The position numbers and the translations under genes are program-made. Positions 11,170-20,989 of a stretch of DNA of 64,000 bases are shown piece by piece. The first letter of the stretch is position 1. Each line of letters begins with the position of its first letter. Below the pieces are notes generated by a model. The model was not told the DNA's origin and ran no database searches. It saw nothing but the letters and a program-made list of their open reading frames with translations. The stretch is from Branchinecta lynchi (Eukaryota; Arthropoda; Branchiopoda; Anostraca; Branchinectidae), in the NCBI GenBank assembly GCA_023053575.1, contig JAKZAP010000001.1, positions 28,166,533 through 28,230,532 of the forward strand, written 5' to 3'.

Positions 11170-12153
11170 TGGCCTAAGCGCAGCTGATCTCTTCATCAGA
11201 GCGGATTCTTATGGGGGACTGTAGTTTGAGTGGGGTGGGAATCTGAAATCTTTAGGCACACTTAACGACATAACGTGTCCCCGTTAGGATAAAACTTGAA
11301 ACTTGGCAAGAGTGCACACTCCAGACTTGTCGTTTCAACTCTGAACTGAATTTGGCAACCTGGCTAGATTGATCTGGACATGCTCACTTATCAGTTGAGA
11401 CTGGACGAACTGACGGACGGTACCCGATCTAGATTAAGCTAGATATTTGACTAGGCAACGTGTACCAGATTTTCAGGTCAGGTAGAACTGGATCCGGGCA
11501 CTGTGTGTGGGGTGTTAGAGTTGAGGGGCTCCGGAAATTGTGTGGCACACAGTCAGGCCCGTATCCAGGAATTTATTTCGGGGGTGGTTTTGCCTTCCGG
11601 AGGGGGTTTTGCTGCTGGTCGGACAAAAAAGAACAAAAAAACACAGAGATCAGAGGGAAAAGCCTATAAAAATCACTAATTTCTTATGTTTCGGGGGGTG
11701 AGGGGGTCAACCCCCTACCCCCCCCCCCCCCCTGGATACGGCCTTGTACACAGTGTAGGTTACTTCCGGATGGGGTAGGACGATGAAACTTGTCTAATCA
11801 GGCATACTAGGGACCTAGTATTGATGTAATGAATGTCACTGGCCAGATCCGATCATTCTGGGGGGGGGGGGGGGCATGGAATATTTTAAGACGCATCACG
11901 TTTGTTCTAGTTATCTGATCGTACATCCTAGATATTCAGTCACAGTTCCCGATCGCATTCGGCCACTTTGGGGGAGTTGGAGGGGGATCCCTCGAAATCA
12001 CTAGGAGTTGAGATTTGGTACGGAACTTGGTTATCACAAGGTACCATACGTTTCGGGGGAAATTGGCATCGAAACTTGAGTTTTGGCGGATATACAGGCT
12101 AACTACCCATGTAAGTGCCGCGTGAGCTTTCAGCTTGGTCTTCCATCGAAACG
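11170..12153 (-). mobile_element. Repeat A, diverged minus-strand copy with 5' terminus
   Basis: The minus strand starts near 12153 with the degraded terminal motif (AAGCTGAAAGCTCACGCGGCACTT). Inside it keeps family phrases (GATGAAACTTG...CAGGCATACTAGGGACC on the plus strand) and poly-G at 11860-11875. It is interrupted by a small hAT MITE at 11554-11746. Confidence 0.6.
11546..11754. mobile_element. hAT-type MITE with 8-bp target duplication
   Basis: The element is 11554-11746 (193 bp). Its ends are CAGGCCCGTATCCAGG and CCTGGATACGGCCTTG, imperfect inverted repeats that begin with CA, as hAT termini do. It is flanked by CACACAGT (11546-11553) and TACACAGT (11747-11754), an 8-bp target duplication with one difference, the length expected for hAT transposases. 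The inner sequence is G-rich on the left and C-rich on the right and non-coding. It must have been mobilised by a transposase encoded elsewhere. Confidence 0.8.
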
Positions 12154-12399
12154 TTTTAAGTTTCCCTTACAGTGGGGATATGGATTTATGAGATGAGTCA
12201 TTGTCTACGAACGTAAACAATACGTGAATTTGGGAAGTGCCATACTAGTCATAATAACTTATTTTTCACCCATCAAAAGCACAAGGCAAAGAACGAGTAA
12301 TAAGAAAAGAAAACTAATAAAGAAAAGTAGCCCAAACACAGTTAGTTTCTACCACAACATTACCTATCCACAGATCTAACCCACTGTCGAAGAATGCTC
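12154..12399. other. Intergenic, nothing assigned
   Basis: No recognisable feature between the repeat A terminus and the LINE tail. Confidence 0.3.
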
Positions 12400-12560
12400 T
12401 TCAATTTATTTTTTTCAATTTATTTAATAATAAAGCAAAACATATCTCTCGTGGGCAGAGCCCAAATACGATGTTTTTGTAGTCATAAATAAAGTCATAA
12501 ATACAGATAAAATAAATTGTCAACAGATAATTTAAAAGGAAAAAAAAGTAACAAGGCAGA
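12400..12560 (-). mobile_element. LINE 3' end with AATTGA-type tail
   Basis: The minus strand reads GGGCTCTGCCC (a short hairpin), then CACGAGAGATATG, then ATTATTAAATAAATTG and a tail of AATAAATTGAA. A hairpin, an AATAAA-like run and a short tandem tail is the pattern of the other LINE 3' ends in the window. Only the UTR remains, so the family is not determined. Confidence 0.5.
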
Positions 12561-12837
12561 ACAATGCTAAAGAGCATTGTACTGCTTTACGAAGCTCGGC
12601 ACAAAGCTTCTACTGTAGCGCATAGTGTTACAGTAGATTGGGGTCAGTTTAGGAACCTTTTCAGCCACTTCTCGGGGGGGGGGGGGGGACGAGATCTTAC
12701 AGGAACAAAGGGTGGGGGAAGGAATGAACGGTACATGGGATGCTGGAGAAGGGATGAGCAAAAGTTGCGGCATAGTTTTTCGCGGCGGGAAGAAAGGGAT
12801 TCAATTTTAAATTCTTTGAGGTAAAAAGAGTATGGTA
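12561..12837. other. Intergenic
   Basis: Open frames exist on both strands here (for example 12564-12824), but they overlap each other and cross a G13 run. They show no domain and I take them as chance. Confidence 0.35.
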
Positions 12838-12882
12838 GGGGGGAACCGCCATAGGGGGAACCGCCATAGGGGGAACCGCCAC
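12838..12882. repeat. 16-bp tandem repeat, three units
   Basis: AGGGGGAACCGCCAT recurs three times in direct succession. It is a short minisatellite with no known role. Confidence 0.9.
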
Positions 12883-13556
12883 TCTTCTATTCGTGCTTAA
12901 CGTTATTGTTGAACCTTGTGACAGATTAACACGCCACCTGAGACCAGAAACCAAAAGACGTACTTCTCTGAACATGAACGTTTAGTAACTGAATTACACT
13001 AGTATAAAATCATACGACATAATTTGCCCCATTCATTTCACTTCTATTCCGGGTGTGACATGGGCGAATGCCCATAACTGCTGGGGTCAGTCATTTGTAA
13101 ATAGCGGCGATCGTACTATTTCGGGCCCAGGGAGGGAGGCTCAGCAGAAATTTACAGAAATGAAAATAAATAGAACAATTTTTTTGTTCTTATCAGGGTT
13201 AGTTACCATTCGCCAGAAAGGTCGGAATATATAAAATGTGAGGCAGGGCAACCGAGCTAAAAATTGTGGCAAGAACAAGGCGGTTGAAACGCAACTTATT
13301 TGTCACAGTGGACCCATAAGCCGTAGCAATCTTCTTTTTTATCAACAGTGCTTTGTGATCGACCTCCCGATCGGTAAACCAAGATAGGTCAGCGAATCCG
13401 CTGGTCTGACGTTCAGATTGACCATTCGTACAGTTAGATCAGGCCTAGATTTCCAATTAAAACAAAACGACTTATGATTTTTCAGAGTTAAAGTTCATTT
13501 CAGCTTTTCTGTACTCTTCATTTAACGTATGTTAACGTATCGACTGGGGTGGGGGC
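12883..13556. other. Intergenic, nothing assigned
   Basis: No gene, repeat or RNA motif recognised. Confidence 0.35.
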
Positions 13557-15030
13557 AAGACGTGTTGCCTTTCTGTCTATGTATACAGAAAGTGCTATAT
13601 AATATAAATATATATGAATTGAGTATAAAAGATCAGGGGAACGAAGGCAATATCCACCACTACGCATATACAACGAAATAGCTTTATTAATTGACTAGCC
13701 TGTCACTTGACAGATCCAGCTATTATATACGTATATAATACTCTGTCCTTACTAAATCTGTTTTCATAAAGAACAGGATAGATAAGATACAGGATATTGG
13801 TTACAGCGGTGGGATTCGAACCCAGTCCCTCAAAAAGACTTTGAATAGAATAAATTTATTTCGTAAGTCCCAAATCCTGTTGAGAAGAGCACTCGAACTT
13901 TGAAAACACAATATTTTTCTAAGAAAGTTAAGACTTCAGTAGTTTATTGTCTTGGTTTCTGATGGAGTAGGGGACAGAAAAACTGGAGATAGCGCTCGGA
14001 TGACTCAAACAAGGGGTTGGCGAGGAAGAGTTATTCTGCGCATTACTTCCCAAGACGCGTTGCCTTTCTGTCTATGTATACAGAAATTGATATATAATAT
14101 AAATATATATGTTATTTTAAATATGTTATTTTAAATATGCAAAGCACCTGCTCCACTTGTCGAAATTATGCCATAACCATACTTTGACGGAGAAATTCAA
14201 AATTCAAGATGCAAGTGTTACCCTTTTGGATGTTTCTTCTTCGCTATCAAAAATCATTGACAACAGAACCCAACCAGCGCACGACCTTCTACACTGCTTC
14301 CTGGCCGACGATTGAAATTATGTGTCTTTTTGTGTATGTTTATGTGTTTTATTTACTTTCTTCATTTACTCCGCTTTCTGAAAACGGGGGGTTATAAATA
14401 AATTACTTATTTACTTATTACTTATATGAATTGAGTATAAAAGATCAGGGGAAACGAAGGCAATATCCACCACTACGCATATACGACGAAATAGCTTTAA
14501 TTATTTGACTAGCCTGTCACTTGACAGATCCAGCTATTATATACGTATATCTGTTTTTTTAAATCTGTTTTCATAAAGAACAGGATAGATAGGATACAGG
14601 ATATTGGTTACAGCGGTGGGATTCGAACCCAGTCCCTCAAAAAGACTTTGAATAGAATAGATTTAATTCGTAAGTCCCAAATACTGTTGAGAAGAGCACT
14701 GGAACTTTGAAAACACAATATTTTTCTAAGAAATTTAAGACTTCAGTAGTTAATCGTCTTGGTTTCTGACGGAGTAGGGGACAAACTGGAGATAGCGCTC
14801 GGATGACTCAAACAGGAGGTTGGCGAGGAAGAGTTATTCTGCGCATTACTTCCCAAGACGTGTTGCCTTTCTGTCTATGTATACAGAAATTGATATATAA
14901 TATAAATATATATGAATTGAGTATAAAAGATCAGGGAAAACGAAGGCAATATCCACCACTACGCATATACAATGAAATAGCTTTAATTATTTGACTAGCC
15001 TGTCACTTGACAGATCCAGCTAATATATAT
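13557..15030. repeat. 495-bp unit in tandem, two full copies and one partial
   Basis: Units start at about 13558, 14053 and 14857 with GACG(T/C)GTTGCCTTTCTGTC. Each carries ATGAATTGAGTATAAAAGATC, CTGTCACTTGACAGATCC and GGTGGGATTCGAACCC. Copies are nearly identical. The middle copy is about 310 bp longer only because a LINE 3' fragment landed in it. The third is a partial copy that stops about 35 bp before the mannosidase exon. The unit includes a GGATTCGAACC-like B-box word (minus strand) but no cloverleaf. Confidence 0.9.
14106..14428 (+). mobile_element. LINE family 1, 5'-truncated 3' end with target duplication
   Basis: The insert is 14112-14422 (311 bp), flanked by TATATG at 14106-14111 and 14423-14428. 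The empty site is visible in the sister repeat units (AAATATATATGAATTGAG). Its sequence is the reverse complement of the 3' end of the LINE at 15932-17175: shared words are CACCTGCTCCACTTGTCG, GCAAGTGTTACCC and CGACGATTGAAA. It ends in a TTACTTATTTACTTATTACTTA tail. Extreme 5' truncation plus a short tandem tail is the signature of target-primed reverse transcription. Confidence 0.9.
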
Positions 15031-15062
15031 GTTTGTGTGTGAGTTTATTTCATTCGTTGCAG

Positions 15063-15279
15063 AGGATTGTGCTCAAGTTCGACTCTGAGACCGGGAAACT
15101 ACACGAAGCTACTATTGACGGGGTAGGAGTGTCGATCAGTCAAGACTTCTTGTATTACAAAGGAATGTCCGGAAATAACTCCGAGTTCGATTTCCGTGCT
15201 TCGGGAGCGTACATATTCCGACCGGATGGGATTGAGGCAATTCCGTTGACGAGCTCGGTGAAGCTTAACACTTATACCG
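15063..15279 (+). CDS. Lysosomal alpha-mannosidase (GH38), one internal exon
   Basis: The exon encodes about 72 residues from RIVLKFDSETGKL to VKLNTYTG. It belongs to the C-terminal beta-sandwich part of class II (GH38) lysosomal alpha-mannosidase, which removes alpha-linked mannose from glycoproteins in the lysosome. Diagnostic is the run GNNSEFDFRASGAYIFRP, nearly invariant in that family, preceded by QDFLYYKG. The acceptor is a pyrimidine-containing tract with TTGCAG ending at 15062. The donor is ACCG followed by GTAAGTTT at 15280, leaving phase 1. The reading frame continues past the donor only by chance (to 15374). Catalytic residues lie in the N-terminal part of the family and are not expected here. 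No flanking exon was recognised, so both introns are long. Whether the whole gene is intact cannot be judged. Confidence 0.9.
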
Positions 15280-15440
15280 GTAAGTTTCAGGTATTTTTCT
15301 CTCCTCATTCTTTCACATGCTTTTTGGCCTACCGAGTAAGGCTGAAATACAAGAATCTAGTCGAGCGTCACTAATTCACGGAAGGGGTTGAAAAGACTTG
15401 AAAATTAGATGAGGTCGCGTTAATCTTTTGCTTTGCCACT

Positions 15441-15760
15441 GTTCGTCCGTCCTGGCCGAATCGTTTAGTACGTCGAACTCAAAGCGAAGGGTCGCTGGTT
15501 CGAGTCTGGGTTGTACCTAGGATTTGTTTTGGGGCGGGGTCGTTGGCGTAACCCTGTAAGACAAGACGAAGTCCACGCAGCTACAAATGGATTCCTGGAC
15601 AAGTCTGCGGAAGGTCACAGGAAGGGTGTGCGGAAGCCCCGGGATGGCCATTGAACTTGGTGGATGAGGCCTTAGAATCGGAGATCAGAACCGCCAATTA
15701 TGCCTGTATAAGCTGCTGCTGATAGCTTTACCTTTTACTGCCTTCGCTACTATTCAGTAA
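15441..15760 (+). mobile_element. tRNA-derived SINE in the mannosidase intron
   Basis: The head CCGTCCTGGCCGAATCGTTT...GCGAAGGGTCGCTGGTTCGAGTCTGGG has an A-box-like TGGCCGAATCG and, about 40 bp on, a good B box GGTTCGAGTC. These are the internal RNA polymerase III promoter elements of tRNA-Leu/Ser-like sequences. A non-tRNA body follows (GAAGTCCACGCAGCTACAAAT, GTCTGCGGAAGGTC). A second, broken copy lies at 22026-22720 and shares both head and body, which supports a dispersed family. The exact 3' end is unclear. Confidence 0.7.
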
Positions 15761-15931
15761 GCTTTTCAAATCTATGGTTCTCTACGTTCTTATTATTTCC
15801 GGTTTTCCTGCTTTCTATTGTATCTGCGTCCATGGTACAGAAATCGGAACCTCATATCTATTTACAGTTTTCCGGATATTGGGTCGAAACTTACGGAGCT
15901 TTATGGGAAGTTACCCCAGTCAACTTGTAAG

Positions 15932-17175
15932 AATAGTAAGTAAGTAAGTAATTTATTTATGACCCGCCATTCTGAAAAGGCGGAGTAAATGAAGAAAATA
16001 AACAAAACACACAAACACACAGAAAAAGACACTTAATTTTCAATCTTCGGCCAGGAAGCAGTGGACGACGTCGTGCGCTGGTTGGGCCCTGTTGTCCATG
16101 ATTTTTGAAAGCGATGAGGAAACATCCAAAAGGGTAACGCTTGCATCTTGAATTTTGAATTTCTCCGTCAATGTATGGTTATGACATAATTTCGACAAGT
16201 GGAGCAGGTGCTTCGCATATTTAAAATAACATGATCTCATCTTTTTAATCTCCTTCTTTCGTGACGCCAGAACGAAATAGTGTAGAAGGAGCGTAGATGG
16301 TGCTGTACAAATTTCCCAAAGCTGTACGATTATAGCGCCCCCGGTTGGGGACGATGTGCCAATAGGCGCTACGGATTGATTTATAAACTTCTTGAACAAA
16401 CGAAGAGCAAAATTTTGACATTGAAGATTTGAACGTTATGCCGAGCCACCTTAGAGAGTCTGATTTGACGATGAACGACCCAAGATATAGAAGCTTTGGA
16501 TGCATTCGAACCATTTGACGAAGGGTTGAAATGCAGGTACTCACATTTTGAGAGGTTAACTTCAAGGCCAATTTTGAGAAGTTCCGACGACAGCTTACTT
16601 ACTTTTTTTGTGAGTGTGGATCAGCTACGGCTTACTAAGAGCAAGTCGTCTGCGTAGGCTATGTAGCTGAAGGCATAATCTTTATAGAAGTAAGCAGGAT
16701 GCAAAGAATCGAGGCGATTTGAAGATCTAGGGAGCTTGGCGAACACCAGTTTGGACAGGAATACTCTCTGACAAGCTACCTTGCCATTTGAAAGTTACTG
16801 AAGAATGACCATACCAAAATTTTAACAGATAGACAACAGCCAGGTTCAGACCAGAAGTAATGAGAGAAAATAGAGCTTGAGAATGTGTTATATTGTCAAA
16901 AGCACCAGCTATATCTACAGAACATATATGTATAGAAGATTTGTCGCGGGTAGCCTGTTTCATCATTTTTGTCAATATGTGATGAGCCTGCGCATAACTG
17001 ACGCTCGAACGGAATCCAAACTTCATTGAACCAAAGCGACATTTTTCAACTATTTCTGGAAGAAGGACGTATTCCAGGATTTTGCTTATGGTACAAGAAA
17101 CTGTAATTGGCCGATAGCTTTTGCAAAGGTCCGCGTCTTTCCCTCGCTTAATCACCGATGTTATAGTACCCAATA
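15932..17175 (-). mobile_element. LINE family 1, reverse transcriptase and 3' end, decayed
   Basis: On the minus strand, in order: YRPITVSCTISKILEYVL (fingers); FGFRSSVSYAQAHHIL; CSVDIAGAFDNI (motif A aspartate); PVQTGVRQAP (motif B); YIAYADDLLLVSR (catalytic YADD at 16645-16656); LSKCEYLHF; then the C-terminal block YNRTALGNLYSTI and SCYFKYAKHLL. A 3' UTR follows, ending in a CTTACTTACTTACTATT tail at 15932-15956. Several frameshifts separate these blocks, so the enzyme is not made. It is truncated at the 5' side near 17175, where it abuts another LINE end. Copies or fragments occur at 6470, 14112 and 53107. Confidence 0.85.
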
Positions 17176-17325
17176 TCCCCGCCCATAGTGGCCTTTCTCG
17201 TTTGAATTAGTTTCTTGTGCTTTTTGTATTGTGAAGTACTTGTTTTGTTTCTTTGATTGATACTCCGCTTTGATTTTTGTAGCGGGTCAAAAATAAATTA
17301 TTATTCTTATTATTATTATGTAAGT
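17176..17325 (+). mobile_element. LINE 3' UTR with TTA-repeat tail
   Basis: CTCCGCTTTGATTTTTGTAGCGGG, a short hairpin-forming stretch, is followed by TCAAAAATAAATTATTATTC and TTATTATTATTA. This ending resembles the LINE at 40780-41390 (CAATAAATTATTGTTATTATT). Coding sequence is absent. It abuts the truncated family 1 copy, so one of the two inserted into or next to the other. Confidence 0.6.
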
Positions 17326-17689
17326 TCAAGTGGATCAACAACGCCATGTCTACTGTCAAACATCATGTCTGCTGTTAATAAAGCGAACTTGCAGCAGCTG
17401 CAAGTGCTGGGACTCTCCTGAACTTATTTTTGAAGATATTTACTCTGGGTTCACACTGGTCTGGTGATACACTATCTTCTTCTGAACTGTTTTCATTTTT
17501 TTGTCGTTTGCGATTTTACAGAAGCAAAAACTTGTCCCCGTTCAATTTCAAATTGCTTGGTCCAACTATGAAACTGGTCTTGTCGGGAGGCTCCGTATTC
17601 TCAGTGTTACTATGAAATCCATGTGTATAATTCCTCACAAAAAAAAAAATAAAAAAAAAATACAAGATGCATAAGCAAGCTGGCTTTTC
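17326..17689. other. Intergenic, nothing assigned
   Basis: No gene seen. The last part (TACAAGATGCATAAGCAAGCTGGC, 17660-17690) is duplicated at 19288-19320 on the far side of the repeat A copies, which suggests both sit in one older repeat. Confidence 0.4.
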
Positions 17690-17815
17690 GGTTCATTTAT
17701 TCAAACAATGTTTACAACGGATAAATGTTTCAAAGCCAGAAAATAAGTGATATTTTCTAGAATAGAAAATAGAAAATAAATGTTTCAAAGTCAGCTGGCT
17801 CAAAGAATATTTATT
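17690..17815. mobile_element. Fragment of the AAACATTTATTC foldback family
   Basis: TTATTCAAACAATGTTTACAACGGATAAATGTTTCAAAG joins both termini of the foldback element seen at 35129-35320, with the middle deleted. A second AAATGTTTCAAAGTCAGCTGGCTCAA follows near 17778. Confidence 0.6.
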
Positions 17816-17819
17816 TTCG

Positions 17820-17957
17820 GTTCAACTTTAAAGGACGACGCAGCGATGGCGCACGCTGTTAGGCCTGCCAGAAGAAAATGGCAGGTCAAGTTCAACTTTC
17901 AAGGATAACGCAGATGGTGCGCGCTTTTTATGCCTGCCGGAAGAAAATGGCAGGTCA
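17820..17957. repeat. 68-70 bp tandem duplication; empty site for repeat B
   Basis: Two direct units read GTTCAACTTT(A/C)AAGGA, then GATGG(C/T)GC(A/G)CGC, then GCCTGCC(A/G)GAAGAAAATGG. The second unit (GGTGCGCGCTTTTTATGCCTG) is the uninterrupted form of the site that is occupied by repeat B at 19359-20768. It therefore serves as an internal empty-site control. Confidence 0.85.
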
Positions 17958-18213
17958 AGTTCTATGTCCGATTACCCGTTCTAAAGTTATGCATGATACC
18001 AGTTTCCGGATTTCCCATTCCTCCACTCCCCCCACGATGACCGGATCGGGTAAATGATTGTTTCCAAGTTAATCTGGTTGGGTCCCTTATATGCCTGCCA
18101 AGTTTCATCGTCCTAGCTTATGTGGAAGTGCCCAAACTAGCAAAACCGGGACAGACCGACAGAAATTACAATCGCTATATGACACTTAGGAAAGCTCAAG
18201 TGCTATAAAAATA
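17958..18213 (+). mobile_element. Repeat A, tail-only copy with decayed hairpin
   Basis: Keeps the last A unit and the tail (TTTCATCGTCCTAGCTTATG, AGAAATTACAATCGC). It ends in a decayed hairpin, ATGACACTTAGG...CTCAAGTGCTATAAAAAT, in which one wobble pair and one mismatch appear. It abuts the next full copy with about seven bases between. Confidence 0.8.
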
Positions 18214-18220
18214 AAACAAA

Positions 18221-19288
18221 CAAGAGCTTCGAGCTCATATGGCACTTGTTACGAGTAGGCACGGCTCGGTTATGTCAATGATATATCTAGTGTTTGCTAG
18301 GTGTCTTCCCACCAAGTTTCATCTCGATCCCTCCACTCATAGCGTTTTCCAATATTTCCGGGTGCCCCCTCCAGCTCCCCCCAGAAGTCATCGGATCCGG
18401 TCCGAATTTTAATCGGTCGTCTGAGGCATGAGGTCGTTCCAAATATCAAGTTTCATCGAGATCCGGTCACCCGTTCAAAAGTTATAAATACCTCAAGATT
18501 CCGGATTCCCCCTCCCTCCACTCCCCCGACAGTGCCCGAATCGGCTCGGTCATGTCAATGATGTATCTAGTGTTTTCTAGGTGTCTATCCACCAAGTTTC
18601 ATCTCGATCCCTCCACTCATAGCGTTTCCTAAGATTTCCGGTTGCCTCCTCCAGCTCCCCCGAAAAGTCACCGGATCCGGTCCGGATTTTAAGTGGGTCG
18701 TTTGAGGCATGAGGTCTTTCGAAATATCAAGTTCCATCGAGATCCGATCACCCGTTCAAAAGTTATAAATACCTGAAGATTCCGGATTCCCCCTCCCTCC
18801 ACTCCCCCCACAGTGCCCGAATCGGCTCGGTTATGTCAATGATGTGTCTAGTGTTTGCTAGGTGTCTTCCCACCAAGTTTCATCTCGATCCCTCCACTCA
18901 TAGCGTTTCCCAAGATTTCCGGTTGCCCCCTCCAGCCCCCCCCCCCCCAAATTCCCTGGATCCGGTCCGGATTTTAAATGGGTTGTCTGAGGCATGAGTT
19001 TTTCCAAATATCAAGTTTCATCGAGATCCGATCACCCGTTCAAAAGTTATAAATACCTCAAGATTCCGGATTCCCCCTCCCTCCACTCCCCCCCCCCCCC
19101 CACGGTGCTCGGATGCGGGAAGTGACTATTTCCAACTTAATCATTTGGGGTCCCTGATTCGCCTGCCAAGTTTTATCGTCCTAGCTTATGTGGAAGTGCC
19201 CGAACTAGCAAAACCTGGACAGACCGACGGACGGACAGAAATTGCGATCGCTACATGGCACTTGGCCGAAGGGCAAGTGCCATAAAAA
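18221..19288 (+). mobile_element. Repeat A, best full-length copy, three-plus internal units
   Basis: Starts CAAGAGCTTCGAGCTC, then TATGGCACTTGTTACGAG. Three internal units of about 295-300 bp begin with GGCTCGGT(T/C)ATGTCAATGAT near 18262, 18543 and 18825. Each carries CCACCAAGTTTCATCTCGAT, GGATCCGGTCCG and CAAGATTCCGGATTCCCC. The closing tail has TTTTATCGTCCTAGCTTATG and the hairpin ATGGCACTTG-9 nt-CAAGTGCCAT then AAAAAT. Poly-C tracts of 10-14 nt lie before the third unit end and before the tail. It is non-coding. The copy is the reference for the family in this window. Confidence 0.85.
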
Positions 19289-19358
19289 TACAAGAAGCAT
19301 AAAAAAGCCGGCTTTTCAGTTCAACTTTAAAGGATGACACAGATGGTGCGCGCTTTTT

Positions 19359-20768
19359 GGGATCCCAAAACGTAAGTGGAGGGATACCTATGACATCGCA
19401 AAAGTTGTCCGTCTGTCCGTCCGTCCGTCCGTCCGTCCGTCTGTAAGCACGATAACTCTCGAAGGGAATGAGATATTTTGATGAAACTTGGTGTGAGGGT
19501 TCGTTGGGTCGTCGGACCAGTCAAGTTCGTAGATGGGCTTTGTAGCTCTACATTTAGGGGTGGGGGAGGGGATTCAAATTAAGGGACAAACAAAATATTT
19601 TGAAACAGCTAATGTGATAGTCGATTATGGGGTAAGAAGACATGCTGAACACGATGGTGAAAACCATTTTGTCATCGGACAAGTAGTTCGCCCGGAATCC
19701 GGCCAAAACCGGAAAGTTTGTTGAAAGTAAAAGTTTTATTTGAAGTTGATTAGATGTTCGATTTAGGGGTAGGAAGACATGCTGAAGACGATGGTGAAAA
19801 TTATTTTCTCGACGGACAAGTATTTCGCCCGGAATCCGGCCCAAACCGGAAAGTTTGTTGAAAGTAAAAGTTTTATTTGAAATTGATTAGATGTTCGGTT
19901 TAGGGGTAGGAAGACATGCTGAAGACGATGGTGAAAAATATTTTCTCGATGGACAAGTATTTCGCCCGGAATCCGGCCCAAACCGGAAAGTTTGTTGAAA
20001 GTAAAAGTTTTATTTGAAGTTGATTAAATGTTCGATTTAGAGGTAGGGAAACATGCTGAAGACGATGGTGAAAACTATTTTCTCGACGGACAAGTATTTC
20101 GACCGGAATCCGGCCCAAACCGGAAAGTTTGTCAGAATTAAAAGTTTTATTTGGAGTTGATTAGATGTTCGATTTAGGGCAAGAAGGCATGCTGAACACT
20201 TATGTGAAAACAAGTTTCTACCCGGACATGTAGTTCGTCCGGAATCCGGCCAAAACCGGAAAACTGTTGGAAGTCAAAGTTTTATTTCTAGTTGATTAGA
20301 TAAGCGATTTAGGGGTAAGAAGAGATGCTGAGTCCCTGTGTGACAATCGTATTTTACCCCGACATATAGTTCGACCGCAATCGGGCTGGAATCGGAAAAT
20401 TTGTTATAAGCTAAATTTCTATTTGAAGTTGATTAGATGTTCATTACTGGGGAAAGAAGATACCCTGATTTCGTCTTTGAGCTTTCTTTTTTCGCCGGGC
20501 AAGTAGTTCTGGAGTTCGGCCGGAACCGGGAAATTGGCAGGAAGTTTTCGTCAAAACAGATATGACTTATAGGGGTAAACACACATGCTGAATCCAAATC
20601 TGAACTTGGTTTTCTCAGGTGATTAGCTATTTGGCCTTAATCTGTTTCTGAATTTTAATTGTAAAAATGTTCAAGGAGTCTGGCGAAGACTGGATCTGGC
20701 TAAGACAAGACCCAGTTGTCTGGATCGGATATTGAATTTTTGGGATCCCATCGAAACCTTTGGTCTTG
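19359..20768 (+). mobile_element. Repeat B, full copy with eight 137-bp core units
   Basis: Left arm: GGGATCCCAAAACGTAAG, a CCGT microsatellite (19406-19441), then CACGATAACTCTCGAAGGG, GATGAAACTTGGTGTGAGG and AAATTAAGGGACAAAC. Core: eight units of 137 bp. Right arm: AATTTTAATTGTAAAAATG, CAAGACCCAGTTGTCTGG and TTTTTGGGATCCCATCGAAA, ending GGTCTTG followed by TT. A palindrome TTGGGATCCCAA-like word marks both ends. The flanks GGTGCGCGCTTTTT and ATGCCTGCCGG equal the empty site at 17913-17940, so the borders are known. No target duplication longer than TT exists. No protein is encoded. The structure matches HINE/pearl-type non-autonomous Helentrons; that is inferred. Confidence 0.85.
19632..20600. 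repeat. 137-bp core tandem array of repeat B
   Basis: CATGCTGA anchors fall at 19641, 19778, 19915, 20052, 20188, then about 20324, 20461 and 20584, giving periods of 137, 137, 137, 136, 136, 137 and 123. Units contain AAGAAGACATGCTGAA, CGCCCGGAATCCGGCC and TTTTATTTGAAGTTGATTAG. The first four units are nearly identical and the last four progressively diverged, which suggests expansion or homogenisation at the left side of the array. Confidence 0.9.
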
Positions 20769-20989
20769 TTATGCCTGCCGGAAGAAAATGGCAGGTCAAG
20801 TTCCAGCGGTAAAAACTAGTTCTAAATCAGGATGATTATAAAGGACGTTGATAAAATGACCGTAAACATTTAAAGTTCTTCAGAAATGAAGCAGGTCTGG
20901 CCTCACTCGTTTTGAAGAAAATGCGGGGATGTCGCGGCAGAGCTTCCTGAAAACGAATTGTATTGTGCATTGGAAGATCGTCATTCCTA
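20769..20989. other. Flank of repeat B, nothing assigned
   Basis: Begins with the right half of the insertion site (ATGCCTGCCGGAAGAAAATGG); the rest is not recognised. Confidence 0.4.

Noticed and set aside
13800..13845. B-box-like GGGTTCGAATCCC on the minus strand, repeated at 14610
   Set aside because: The upstream sequence does not fold as a tRNA; the word belongs to the 495-bp tandem unit.
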